Part shown: in pieces, positions 47,537 to 60,318 of the stretch | How positions within the stretch are numbered: position 1 is the stretch's first letter | Layout: the number at the start of each line of letters is the position of its first letter | Source of the DNA: Ehretia macrophylla | Taxonomy: Eukaryota > Streptophyta > Magnoliopsida > Boraginales > Ehretiaceae | Length of the DNA: 64,000 nt | Assembly (NCBI GenBank): GCA_037974665.1 | Contig: CM075771.1 | Coordinates: 21,897,425-21,961,424, forward strand | Direction: 5' to 3' | Position numbers and translations under genes: made by a program | The notes under the pieces: model-generated | Told to the model about the DNA's origin: nothing | What the model saw: the letters and a program-made list of their open reading frames with translations, nothing else | The model's database searches: none

Positions 47537-48532
47537 ATGTCGATTCTCCAATTGTCTCTATTAGTACCAAAATCCGCGCAAGATCTATCATCAATAAAAG
47601 CTATTTCGGGCGGCCCAGCCCGAGCCTTCCTCTCAACAAAATTCTCTACTTTATCTCTCACCACCGCCCCAAAAGCACCCTTCAAAACGACGACGATTCG
47701 GATGGGAGGTGGTCCAAGAACATATCCAGGTGGGGTCTCAAAGTGGCAGTGGAAAAGAATGCAAGCCAACAAAGCCAAGCAGCTTCTCAAGGCTCGATTA
47801 GCCCGAGAACGCCAAATTTACGAGATGCGAAAGCGGGCCGAGCTGAAGGCTGCTGTTTCCGAGCTCGAGAGGCCCTGGGAAGTTGTTGAGAAAGCGCCAA
47901 CGTTGTTCTCCGTGGGCGCCGATGAGCAGTTGAAGGTCTTGGCCGATCGATTCCAGAGGCCCGGAGGGTTTGATATGTGGTCTGAGAAAGATGGGCCCGA
48001 ATTGTTCAGGCCCGATGACGGGTTGCCCTCCGCGAGGTTTTTCCCTAAAGGGGTTGTGCATAGCATCAAACCTTATGGGAAAATCGAGAGACTTGGTGAA
48101 GGGTCGGATCAATTTTATAATTCGGGCTCAGGCCATGTTAGTGAAGGTGACATCAATAATGATTTCAAAAAAGAGAGAATTGGGTTGAATGGAGAAGGAA
48201 TTGCAGATTATTTAAAGAATAGAGAGGTTCAGGAAAGTGTCGAACCTGCTCTGGCGCCGAAAAATTCGAACAAAATGTTGAATGAGCATAATAGTGGGAA
48301 GAGCTTGAAGAACAATAAGTTGAAGAAAAGGAGGGGTAGGAGAATGTATTCTAGTGATTCTGAGGCAATGAGTTCAACAGAAGTTGATGATAGGAGAAAT
48401 GGCAAACTGCATAATAATGTCAGGGAGCTTCCAAGGCATAACCTTGCGAAATTTAAGGACGATTCTAATGCAGAAGTGTATGATTTGAGATTACAAAATG
48501 ATGGTCATTATGAGTTTCAACCAGAGAATTGA
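47537..48532 (+). CDS. intronless, probably plastid-targeted basic protein (annotated in plants as helicase-33-like, without helicase motifs)
   Basis: 331 residues without intron. The N-terminus (about 1-55) is Ser/Thr-rich and poor in acidic residues (SILQLSLLVPKSAQDLS, AFLSTKFSTLSLTTAP), as in a transit peptide, ending near IRMGGG. A highly conserved block follows: RTYPGGVSKWQWKRMQANKA, LERPWEVVEKAPTLFSVGAD, RFQRPGGFDMWSEKDGP and LPSARFFPKGVVHSI. The C-terminal half is hydrophilic, with a basic patch (KNNKLKKRRGRRMYSS). I recall plant proteins with this block named DEAD-box helicase 33-like, but no Walker A, DEAD or HRxGR motif exists here, so no helicase activity is claimed. Role unknown; organelle targeting is inference. 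Confidence 0.8.
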   Translation: MSILQLSLLVPKSAQDLSSIKAISGGPARAFLSTKFSTLSLTTAPKAPFKTTTIRMGGGPRTYPGGVSKWQWKRMQANKAKQLLKARLARERQIYEMRKRAELKAAVSELERPWEVVEKAPTLFSVGADEQLKVLADRFQRPGGFDMWSEKDGPELFRPDDGLPSARFFPKGVVHSIKPYGKIERLGEGSDQFYNSGSGHVSEGDINNDFKKERIGLNGEGIADYLKNREVQESVEPALAPKNSNKMLNEHNSGKSLKNNKLKKRRGRRMYSSDSEAMSSTEVDDRRNGKLHNNVRELPRHNLAKFKDDSNAEVYDLRLQNDGHYEFQPEN

Positions 48533-51502
48533 TCCTATGCAGAACAGATGCAATCTGTTATTGCTTAGGATGGTTGAAAAGAGGTCTGCCGCATAGGATG
48601 ATGATATGTTAATTATCTGCGAGGTGATAAAAAAATGTTGCAAACTTTTGAGATTTGAGAGTCGTTAATTCTGAGCTCCTATATGAGTTTTTGGGTGAGT
48701 ATAGTCAGGTATTAACACATCCTTGTTTGATGAAGTATGCATATATGTACATTCTTGTTGCTGTTTCAACTTAGATTGTAAATTAAATGTTGACTGTTGA
48801 GTCATTGTGTGTCTTGACATACAGCTCTGTTTTTCTAATGGATTCAAATGAATGAAGAAATTCGAATCATCTTTTCTCGAGGTACAAATACAATGTTCAA
48901 GGCTCTCGTCTGAGTATTACAATATCATTTTATGGTAGATAAACCAAACCAAAGTTTTTGTTCAACTAGTTGGGATCGGTACGTGATGACACCACTCATT
49001 CAGCATTATCTCCTCCGTTAACTTCATACTATCATTCTATGGTACATGCTCCGCCAAAATTGAAGTGGAACTTCAAGCAACTTTTAATAATCTCAGGTGA
49101 ACAAGGGCTGGATTAAAATTTCTCTGAGTTAATTTAGTGGTGAAGCGTAAGCGGAAGACTTTTTCGCCTCTCAAACTTGAATAAGGTTGGAAGTTAATTT
49201 CTCGAAACTGGTCTGATAGACTTTGTCGATGTCCTTTCTGGCAAAGTTAATTTCAAGTGTGTTGCATGTAGTAGTACACAATAATGTACATATAAGATTA
49301 GTTCCTCTCTCCCTTCTTTTTTATATTAATTGGGGTTGATTGGATTTCTGTCCATGAGACCAATTACTACTTGTATGGCATAATTTTTGTCCTTTCCTCC
49401 GCGGGCCCTGAACATGATGAGTTTTTGGGCCTAAGTCCAAGGACAAAGCTCTATAGGCCCATGATTTTATTTATTTATCATAAATAAATAATACACGACC
49501 TTGCTTGTTTAAAAGAATAATATTCGAGTTTTGGAGCCAAAATATAATGTACCCCTTTAAAGGACTTCGTTTTGAATGGAAGCAAAAATAAATTAAAGGA
49601 CTTCGTATCTTAGCTTCAATTGTACACTCACCAAGACTTATAATAAAAAACTCAAATGGTTAGTCTAATAATAAAATATTTAAAGTGTGAGTAAAAAATT
49701 TATTTATTTCTCATGTTCAAATTAATCAAAGAACTATTCTCCTTGGCGTCAGTTTGAATAGGCTTTATCTTTATTTACCTAAGCTCTAAATTTTAGTGTG
49801 AAGTTGAAAATAGAAAAGCATGACCCAATAATGGCAAGGGAGATGACGAGTGTCCAACCACACAACTTTCAAGAGTTCACTTTAACATGTCCACCCAACT
49901 TGCTGATCGCTTTTACGGGCGTCTTTGGTTTATCAGGTTCTGAGAAATTCTTTTTAAAATTAACCTTGTTTGTATTGTAGTTGAAGAGGGTCCTCGTTGT
50001 TGGTCTGCAAAGTCATAACCTACCTTGTAGAGGTTGCTAGGGAGCATTGCTGACACTAGTCTGTGGGGGCAACCACCCCAACTTTGATACTAATATGGAT
50101 CAGTATTTTGACTACGATTTTCGAGGCATCATTTAAGAAGAATTTTTCATTCGGACTAAACAGTTGTTACACGTTCGTAGAATAAAAAGTAAATCTCATT
50201 ATTTGTATATTCGTAAGATAAAAAGTTAGTATATTAGACTGTTAAATAACTGTTTTCCCAATGAAGTGTTCAACTTGGATTTCTTCGGTTGGTACATCTA
50301 TATGCATATTACATGAAGGGCTATTTTTTACCTACATTTCTCCATTTTTACATATATTAGATTTAGAACCCATATTTTTTTTTTTTTTGTCAAACCCTAC
50401 ACTTCTTAAAAAATGAGTCTTGCACTTTTTTATATATTAAAAAAATGAGATTTATACCCTATATTTGTTAAAAATCAATTAACTTTTATGTTAAAAATAT
50501 TTTAATGACAATTTTATCCTCTCCATCCATAATATCCCTACCCAAAAAATGTCACTCAACACTCACAGTTATTTGTCTTTTTTTTTTTTTTCTTGTTTCT
50601 TTGTCTTTTTTTTTTTAATTAAACATACGGTTCTTTGTTAACTAAAAAAAAGTTACATGTTGTTTTGGAGTAGAAAAAGGGATGAAATTGATTAGAGTGT
50701 GTTGACGTTAGGAATTAGCGAGGGTAAAAATATTATTTTATAAGATTTTAACAAAAAAAATTAACAAATTTTTAATAAAAATAATGTAAGTCTCATTTTT
50801 AAATAAAAATCAAATAAAAGTTTTATATATATAAAATTGAAGGGGATCAAAATAAAAAATACCCTTATAAGCCGTAATGACCACAAGAAAGTAGTCACTT
50901 GGCAAATGGGGAGTTATGTCAAATAACGCATTGAAAGGTGTAGGAGTTGGAATTCGTGAATCTGTGATTAGTGGCTTTCCTTCCAACTTTATACAGATTC
51001 TACAATAAGTGATAGTTATTGCTGATGAAAGTTGAGACTGAATCTGAACCTCCATTGCATCGAGCGACGGCAAACTCGGGCGGCCTTCTCAAGCAAAAGA
51101 TTTTCTTTGACACAACACTCAGAAAGTTAAGTAAAATGGTAAAATAATTAAAAATTTAAAATTTAAATCAAAATTTCAACGTTACATCAAAAGAAAAAGG
51201 TTCAAAATCTTGACGTTTGTGTCAGCGTTACGTTTACATTTGCACAGTGTCATTGAACAGTACCTATAGTAATTGTAGTCAGATAAAAACGTTAACATGA
51301 CGATGTGACCTGCAACATATATACCCACCCCCCAGTGTAGCTATAGCTTGGGGGTGAGTTTTTATTTTTTATTTTTTATTTTTTTGTCAGCTTAAGTTTG
51401 AGTTGCCTAGATCAGATTGTCAGCCAAAGAGTCCACGTGGAGAGAAATTAACTATTCTGGACATCATTGCCTCATTTGATACTACTGTTCTTAAGATATC
51501 CG
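48533..51502. other. intergenic, no gene
   Basis: The 3' flank of the preceding gene, then AT-rich DNA. An 87-codon frame on the minus strand at 50810-51073 has no recognisable domain and no splice context. A poly-T rich stretch at 50370-50640 and phrases such as AATGAGTCTTGCACTTTTTTA look like decayed repeat DNA. Confidence 0.35.
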
Positions 51503-51504
51503 TA

Positions 51505-51815
51505 ATGTGACTCTAAAAATGTAATTACTTATAAAAATTTATTATTTTTAATAATTTTTAAAAATTTGTATTTTTATTTTAACTCAAATTTTTAATAGCG
51601 TCTACCATTTTTTAAAAATTTGAGTTAAAATAAATATTCAATTTATTTTTTTTACACTAAATTTAGAGACGAAAAAAGTGATTTGATCTTTATTTTATAA
51701 ATCTCTAAAAAGTTATGGGCTCTATTAAAAATTTAAGTTAAAATAGAAACTCGAATTTCTAAAAATTGTCAAAAATAATAAATTTTTATAAACAATTATA
51801 TTTTTAAAGCCCCAT
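51505..51815. mobile_element. MITE with about 90-bp terminal inverted repeats
   Basis: The left end ATGTGACTCTAAAAATGTAA and the reverse of the right end ATGGGGCTTTAAAAATATAA continue in parallel through TTATAAAAATTTATTATTTTT and TTTTAACTCAAATTTTTAATAG. Flanks are TA on both sides (TAA left, TTA right on plus), so the target duplication is TA or a 3-bp TWA; class is not fixed between mariner and Harbinger types. No coding capacity. Confidence 0.7.
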
Positions 51816-51817
51816 TA

Positions 51818-53414
51818 AAATAGAGCTCGTAGTTAAACTTTTTTCACAAAATGATACTTTGATAGATTAGTATGAATTGTCAAAAAGAGATGATAGATTT
51901 GTATGAAATGATTGATAACTTAAATATGCTACCTGCTGTCTGTATTCTAACGAGTGAGCATCTCAACGTTATAGTTTTATAAATGAGATTTAATAATTAC
52001 AATTTTTTTTATTTTTTTTATTATAATTGTTATAATAATTTATAATTATTAAATTTTATTCATAATATAATATATTAAAAACAGATTAATTTCCCTTTTC
52101 TAACACTCATCTACTTTTCCCTCAACATGATGCTACTATTACTACCCAATTTATAATATTTAATGGACTGCCTTAATAGATCTACCCATGTTCACAACCA
52201 TAAATAGCTTAGTAGATGGGGTTTCTTCGTTCTATAATGTGCAACAACCGAATTCATGAAATGTTCAACCAAAAAATAAATAAAAATCATGAAATGAAAC
52301 CAAATATTTTAAAGTGACTTGCATATCTCCCACTTACTAGTTTTACGTCTTTTCAATTTAACATACTTTTGAGGGTTTGCTTATCTCCTACTTAATGATG
52401 GTGCAATAATAAAAATTTAAAAATTATGATTTGACATTATCACATATTCCACTCTATTATTTCGTATTATTTCTGTTCTATAACTCGTTCCTTTATTTTT
52501 TGAGATATCAAATTAATATTTTTCATCAATTTTAAATAGAATGTCTTCTTTCACCAAATAGAAATTATACCATTGCAAGTGAAAGATCTAATTCAATTAA
52601 AGATACAAGTAAAGATCTTTCATTTTCTTTTGCTTGTAATGGTCTTTGGACTCTTTTTTGTACTCTTTCACTCCAAATATACATTTGAGCACGTGTTAGA
52701 GGCAAGGTTCAAGTTATTAGAGACAAATTCAAAATTATTGTTTAGTAAAAATTTAAAACACATAATTTAATACTTGTATACATATAAATTTTTTCAATAG
52801 GGACTAAACTAATTTGAGCTTAAAAGTACATATTAAAAAAATACAACCCTAATTTACTTCTTAATATCTCTAACTGGTACGAAATGGCTTTATCCTTGCC
52901 AGCTATACATCTCTTGGCAACCTAATTGGCTAATTGATTAGTTAACGTTATCAATGAAATGTTTATTTTCCTGACAAAAAAAAGAAAAGGAAGAAAAGAA
53001 ATCTAACGTTAGATATAATTGTACATTGAACTCTAATGTCCGAGACAACAAGTTTGACTCTCCAATTAGAAGCAACTGATCTAATGATATAATTTAAGCA
53101 TCATTCTCTACAACAATGCTAATCAACCAGGCTTGAATAGCAAACTACGGACAAAATTCACTGAAATGGCTTCGGCATGGTGGGTTGAAAGAGAGCAAAT
53201 TGGTGTTGCCAAATCATTCATTATATTTCCTTGTTGATATTTCTTACAAAATAAAAATTATTTTATCAGTCCAAACTAATATCAATATATATATAGAATT
53301 TATTTTATGTGAAAGAACTAATATTAATCCGAACTAATTGAACAACAACTCTTTATAAGTTAGTGTTAATGGACTGGTATAAATCTGTACATAGTAACCC
53401 TTTATAAACCAGTG
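51818..53414. other. intergenic, no gene
   Basis: AT-rich. An inverted AT block at about 51985-52080 (TTTAATAATTACAATTTTTT versus ATAATTTATAATTATTAAAT) may be another small fold-back. No coding signal. Confidence 0.35.
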
Positions 53415-53417
53415 TTA

Positions 53418-53811
53418 GGCCAACTCCAACAGCTTCTCTATTTTTTTTTATACATGTAGAGATTTTAAAACATTTCTTTACATCTATAGATTCTCTATTT
53501 TCGTTTTACTCCAACAGCTTCTCTACATTTACTCAATCTCTATTTTTAGAGAATCTCTATTTTAGTTTCACTACACCAGCTTCTCTATTTCAGTTTCACT
53601 CTAATAACTTCTCTACATTTACTCAATATTTGTTTTTAAAGAATCTGTAGATGATCTCTACATGTGGAGATGGTGAATCTAATTGTAGAGATCATCTATA
53701 AATTCTCTACATTCTAGAGAATCTGTAGAAATGTTGCTGGAGACAAAAGTCTCTAAAATTATCTCTACATGTAGAGATTTTGTATTTGTAGAGATGGTGC
53801 TGGAGAAGGCC
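53418..53811. mobile_element. Tourist-like (PIF/Harbinger) MITE, 394 bp, TTA target duplication
   Basis: The left end GGCCAACTCCAACAGCTTCT and reversed right end GGCCTTCTCCAGCACCATCT share about three quarters of positions. TTA flanks both sides (53415-53417, 53812-53814). The interior has many CTCTACATGTAGAG-type palindromes and repeated ACTCCAACAGCTTCTCTA phrases. No coding capacity. Confidence 0.8.
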
Positions 53812-53814
53812 TTA

Positions 53815-56598
53815 TGGCTGCTTTACTGGAGGATGAGAAAGCAATCACGAGACTGATGTAACTGAGCTTACTTGGTACGCAATGGTGGAAAAGTAATACA
53901 CGATTGAGAAGGATAAGACAAGAAGGCCAAGGAAGTTTATGGTAAGGAGAACTTTGACACTTCTTCCACATATGGCAATGCCAAGCCCCACCAGTGGGAA
54001 CTAAAGTGAACTATAGACAAAAGTAATTTTTTACTCGTTTTCAAATTTAAAAGTCCTTTTTTTTTTTATCAAAGCAAAAAAAAAAAAAAAAAAGTCCCTT
54101 TCTTTTGAACATTCATTTAAAAACTTGGAAAAGACTGACTGTAAATTCAAGAGTAGCCTATGATAAGTTATTTTTTCTAAAAATTGAAAAAATATCGTTC
54201 GAATTTTATGAGGTGGGAACAAGAGAGGGTGAGACGTAAAAAAAAAAAAAAAAGAAACCACTGGTTGCTCTTTCTCTTTTGCCATGAATAATTTTTATGA
54301 CATGTGACTGAGTAGATTTCAGCAAAATAGTGGCAAAATACAAAATTTATGAATAAAGACTCGAGAAAAAACTTACTTTTTAACAGAATTGCTAGAAATG
54401 AAAGCAATAAGAACGAGACACGAATCGGATTCAGAAGTAGAATTAAAGCAATAAGAACGAGGCATGAATCGGATTCAGTTACTTGTAGTTTAATGATACA
54501 AGTCTCTTAAAATATAACAATATTTGTTTGATAGTATAAGCACTCTAAACTGTTCAGATTTATCGAATCAAACAATACAGAACTCTCTCACATTTTTAAT
54601 CCATACGAATATACAACTATAAAAATTTGATTGCCGAAGATGTCAAAAGCCCTAGTTTTTATAGAATTTTAATGCATGTTTGTAAAATCCACAAAATCTT
54701 TTTTGACCAACTATATCCTTTAAGAGAGAAAATATGTATGTTGGGAAAATTATTTTACAAGTTTAGATAAAATTATCTTTGATTTTAATCAAAACTAAAA
54801 CCAATTATTTTGCCAAAATTAATTCTTTCATTTTTCATTCACTTCTGTATATATATATATGAATACTTATTTTGATCCGATGCTCAATCATATGGATGCT
54901 AGTGTCTTATCTCGAATCTTTGAGCTTAAAAATGTCATTTGTTTAGTTTTTATTTACATGGACGATACAGTATATGATTACCTTATAGTTTTTATTTTGA
55001 AAATTATGGCAACAGTAAGTTCATTTACTTAAAAAAGTACATTTTAAAACTATTCATTTACATTAAAATTTTGATTTTTTTTTAAATTCAAAAAAAGCCC
55101 AAGTCATTTCAGATAATTTTTTTTACTATAGTACTTGTTCATTATAAAAAACGAAACTAAAAAAGGTTATTCATTACATTCTAAAATTATATATATTTTT
55201 TTATTTAAAAAAATATAAATCGTATAATATTTATTTAAAAATATCATTAACAAAAACAAATTTTATAATTTTTTATATTTACAGAGCGAGGTAAATTATG
55301 TCATTTAGAACACGGTTAATGTTCATAATACTATGACAAAAAGAAAAAAAACAACTTAATATTCTGTAATATTGGTAGGGCCATATCCCGCTCCACCACC
55401 AACTTCTCTTCTCAATCTTTAATCATTTAGGTTTGTTAAATATATATACACCTCGTAAGAAGAGACTACAAAGCTATTGAGTTGAGGGAAAGCCATTTTC
55501 AGCCTTATTTATGCATTTGACAAATAAAAAATAAAAAACTGAAAGCCTTAGTATGCATTGCGCAGTAGCTTCACTGGCATAAACTCATTTGATTTCAATT
55601 TATTACTCCTTCCTCACGTGCGTCATCACTCATCCCCATAGCCAAAACAGTCCTACATGCAACGTTAATCATATAAAGTTAGGCTTGAATCCCCTACGTA
55701 TTATTATAACGTCACAAAAGTTTAAGAAATTAGTTTAACAATGGAGAATTTGAATGTGTGTGAGAGAGTTAGTCACATTTTGAGTTTAAACTAATCTAAA
55801 CATAATCTCTTCAAAATCAGTTTTGACATATCGTGTGTTTATTAATTTGGATCTTGATTCGTCTTCATCAAGTTATATGTCTTAAAATATAAACAGTTAA
55901 TGTCAATTAAAACACTTATAGAAAAAGTTTTTACAAATAAAAGAAAAAATATTAATTGATTTATCAATCTCTTAAAAGATAATAAAATTTGTACGTGTAA
56001 ATCTTACCCTCATCAACTTAACCAAAAAGTTTCCTCCTGATAAGGATCTACTTGTAGTTTAACACCATTGCTAACAGAGTCTACATGCAACGTTAATCAT
56101 ATCAAATACATTAGAAAAAGTCCTTCCCTATAGGACAAGACAAAAACAGTACCACAATATAATAAACTGCCACAAAAATCTTTAACAGGTAACAGTTAAC
56201 CCCATTCGTTTTCCAAATTGATAATCCATATACAAAGATTTCCTGTATGTTTCATATAGTTTGTATCTGTGTGTGAGAGAAACTGAACTGCACAAACTCT
56301 CTTTTCACTGTCTCTTTCTCCATACCATAAATGAGTGAGTGAATTTCACACACACTTCAAACAAAAAAATAAATAAATAAATTCACACACACTCACACGC
56401 CCACACGAAAACACACACAGTAACATCGTCGGAGGTATGTGGGGGTTTTTGTCTGCTAATCTAAATCTGCAGCCAGTACTAGCCCTCTGCCAAATATGTT
56501 TGCAGCTCATCAGAAAGATATAGTGATAGCCTCTCATTTCATCATCACCCCATCTCTCTCACTGTTCAACCTTTGAACACCATCATCTCTTTCACTTC
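53815..56598. other. intergenic and BELL gene promoter
   Basis: No gene. A 44-bp tandem repeat lies at 54401-54478. The last kilobase is the presumed promoter and leader of the homeodomain gene, with CA-rich (56349-56420) and CT-rich (56599-56618) tracts but no assignable TATA box. Confidence 0.35.
54401..54478. repeat. 44-bp tandem repeat, 1.8 copies
   Basis: AAAGCAATAAGAACGAGACA at 54401 recurs at 54445 followed by the same GAATCGGATTCAG, with two substitutions. Confidence 0.85.
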
Positions 56599-56666
56599 AT
56601 CTCTCTCTCTCTCTCTCCACAAAACTTATATACACACATACACATAGTGACACACACTTTGCTTTG

Positions 56667-59600
56667 ATGGCTGAAGGATTTGAGCCGTACCATGTGCCAC
56701 AGCAAAGCAGAAGAGATAAGCTAAGAGTGGTAGGCCAAAGCCATCCAGGGTGCATAGAAAACCTCCAAGGCTGCACAAATATAGTTTCTTTCAACGATCC
56801 ATCGTTGCTACCTTCAGATTTGTTGGCCTGTGCAAGCCTCCAACAGCAAAGCAACCGTTTTGGTGAGGCCAGTAAGCAAAGCTGTTCAAACCCAAGCACA
56901 GCTTGTGAAGGTGTAAAAGTCGAAGGTGTGAATTTGATTGGTTATGGTGGAAGTGGAGGAATGATCAATTCTTGTTCTTCCTCTTCCGCAACACACCATA
57001 TGTATAATATGGATCCACAAACATCTATACAGTTAAACCCTAGTTCAATTCAAGATGTTAATATCAACCCATATCATTACACACCACAAGGTCTTAGATT
57101 TCTTGATCATCAACAGTCTTTTCATGGTGGTGAAGTGGTGGTGTATAGACCAGAGCCATTGTCAGCAGCCCATGCTGCTAATAACACAACTGGTCAAGGG
57201 TTATCACTGTCTTTATCTTCGTCTCACGCTCACCAAAGCAATCTTCCTCTAGAGCTAAATCTACCCAGATATGACTCTTCACTGTTCAGTGATAAGGTCA
57301 ATTCAGATGGGTTTGTTGTTAATGCCATGAGTGGTGGTGGTGGTGGTGGTGATGGTTCTACTTCAAATGATTTGTCAAGAAATTCAGTACCTTTAGGGCC
57401 TTTTACAGGTTATGCCTCTATATTGAAGGGTTCAAGGTTCTTGAAGCCTGCACAGCAGTTATTGGAGGAGCTTTGTGATGTTGGTAAAGGAATTTATGCA
57501 GAAAAATTTGCAGCTGATCATACAGCTTTGATGGATCCTCCATTGGAGAGTCTTGGAGAAAGTGGAGTACTTGTTGATGATCCTCAAAGTTGTAGTGATG
57601 GGAATGATAATACAAGAAAATCGAGATTAATCTCTATGCTTCATGAGGTATCATTATCAATCTGATTATATTCATTATGTGTTTTTTTTTTGGGTCAATT
57701 AGGCATAATTCTTACATAGTAATATTTGTCATATTGGACAATTTAAGCTGAAATGTTAGTGTCTTTATTTGTGATGAAAATGTTCGGTAATCAAATACAG
57801 TTCCCGGTGTTGTGAATCTTGTTATGATTTTGAAACACGACTGCGATTTCTATTTTTCTGCAATAAATGTTTTACACAGTCGTTTATGACTTTTTCCGGA
57901 TTAATTTTTCATTTAATCTTATACCTAAGATTCTACCTAAGTCTTAATAAATACTTGGCTTTCGTCTATCATGGATGCTTTGTCGTCTAACTAAATAGTT
58001 AAGACAGATTCTTCAAAGTGCTTAACGAGTCGTTGCTTTACCAACATGCAATTGGATTTTAGTAGTTGTTGCATGAACAAGTGGCATAAAAGGATATTGA
58101 ACTTTTGCTCTAAATGTGATATTTTTGTGTGTAATTTATAGCTTTGCTTAAATGTATTCCATGTAATAAGCTAGATGCTTGCATTTTAGGCATGGTTTAG
58201 TGTTGAAGTTCACAAAGTCATCTTTTTTGGGGAAAAGGTGATATGAGGGAATATATACGCAAAGATTGTTGTAAAGTGTCTGGTAATATAGAAAGAGTTT
58301 TAATGTGCCACAGTGTCACTAAGTTTGGCATCTGTTGTACGTAAAGTAATTAAGTGAAAGAATCAATTTGAAGGGAACTATTTGGTCAATTCGAACTAAT
58401 ATTAATTTCTTACATATTTATAGGACTCACACGTGTTCCGATCCTAAGTAAAGATGAATTGCCAAAGTGCCTAATAACTCTTTCTTTCTCTCCTTCAAAA
58501 TCAATATATATTGTTTTTGCACTTCCGCTCCTTGAGAACGAATTTAGATTACAATGAATCGGCAAATTTATTTGAATTTTGTTTATTTTGAGGATTAAGT
58601 TCAAGGCGAACATTAGAAAAATGCATTTTTAGTGATAGAACATTAAGTTGAAGGAATCATAATGAAAAAGATATACTCCAGAAAATATCAGCTTACTTCT
58701 TATAAATTTAATACATCACATTCATACCACTAAACCTACCTTTGTATTTGCATAACAATCAAAAACCTACCTAGTGACCAATTCTCCATCATTTAGACCA
58801 AAGTATCTTGGTGTATCTTAATTGGTCACATGGGCAAGTTATACTCTTTGATTTATTACGGTCTATTGTGTTTTTCATTGGTTGAACTGGCCTGATAAGT
58901 GCGAATTTATAGCAAAGGAAAAAGTATGGCATGAAGGGAGATTAATTCTCTTTATTTATCAAATCAAATTAAGTTTTATCTCATTAGGTGAGTCGACTAT
59001 TTGAATTTGACAACGTCATGTATTCCCATCAGGAGCCGTCTCCTGTTTTGGGCCCATACACGCAAGATTTCTCGAGTGTTTCCATGTATCTCATCTTAGG
59101 CTTTCTTTTACCCCTCAGTAACGTAAATAAGGCCACATATCTGTAATATGGACTGTTGAATAAGTAATTTTACTGTAATTCCGTATAAACTCCAGAAAAA
59201 GAAGCTTGGCTCTTAAAATGCTTCTTTATTACTTACACTAGCTTAAGACTTTACCCCTCATTCATTATGGTTTACAACTGCATATTTATGCTTGTATTAC
59301 ATATTTCCAGTCAATTCACCTCTCGTTGAATGTCTTAATGGTTGGTGTTAAGTGGAGTTGGCCCAAGATTTTAAAATGTGGTCCTCGAGCTTGTGATTTT
59401 TAAATATGGAAGGAATGTATATTCCAACAATTTTAACATGGTGTGATTGAACATTTTCTGCAACTTCTAATCGCTTCTTCATCATTTGTTAGGTTTACAG
59501 GAGGTACAAGCAATATTATCAACAGATGCAAGCAGTTGTTGCGTCATTCGAATCTGTTGCGGGACTTAGCAATGCAGCTCCATTTGCAAACTTGGCTTTC

Positions 59601-60318
59601 AAATCAATGTCTAAACATTTCAGGAGCTTAAAAAATGCCCTTATTGATCAGCTGCAGTTCACAACCAAATCTCACAGTCACATTAACTATGACAAAGATG
59701 ATATTCCTCGATTTGGAAATTCGGGGAGAGGACATTATGGTCAAAGACCAGTCCAAGCTACGGGTATTGTTGAACATCAGCCTGTTTGGAGGCCTCAAAG
59801 AGGACTTCCTGAGCGTGCCGTTAGTGTCCTCAGAGCATGGTTGTTTGATCACTTTCTACACCCGTAAGTTAAATTAGCTAGTTTTCATTGTTTTTGCCTC
59901 AGGAATTAGTATCTCTGATGTTTTTGTTTTTGAGTCCTTAGTTCTAACCAGCTTGCTTGTATGAGTTCATGTAGCATTTTAATACTCCATTTTTACTAAA
60001 GCTGTTGGTTGCTTTTCCAGTTATCCTACAGACACTGACAAGCTTATGTTGGCTAAACAAACTGGTCTCTCAAGGAACCAGGTATCGATTTCCATCAACT
60101 CTGACATATTATTTATCATTCTCTGAATCTTTTTTCATTAATTTTACACCAAAATTCGATGAACGCATCCTCTTCTTTGAAGGGATCGATTTTTTTTAGT
60201 ATCCATATATTCTCTGATCTATCAATCTATCTTTATTTTGGATCAGGTCTCCAACTGGTTCATCAATACAAGAGTAAGATTTTGGAAGCCTATGGTTGAA
60301 GAGATATACATCCTTTAA
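56667..60318 (+). CDS. BLH9: BEL1-like homeodomain protein, BLH9/BELLRINGER type, C-terminally truncated
   Basis: Exons 56667-57647, 59493-59863, 60021-60081 and 60247-60318 give 494 residues to the first stop. The start [20 protein letters not shown] matches the BLH9 (PENNYWISE/REPLUMLESS) N-terminus. GLSLSLSS is an N-terminal ZIBEL-like motif. The SKY region ([25 protein letters not shown]) and BELL region ([20 protein letters not shown] to [11 protein letters not shown]) are present; together they bind KNOX partners. The TALE homeodomain runs [60 protein letters not shown]. It then stops after EEIYIL where relatives continue LET and about 150 residues. Homeodomain Asn51 is kept. It may be a truncated nuclear regulator or a young pseudogene; intact splice sites and long open exons favour recent damage. 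Confidence 0.85.

Noticed and set aside
50810..51073. 87-codon minus-strand frame
   Set aside because: No recognisable family, ends in AT-rich repeat-like DNA, no promoter or splice support.
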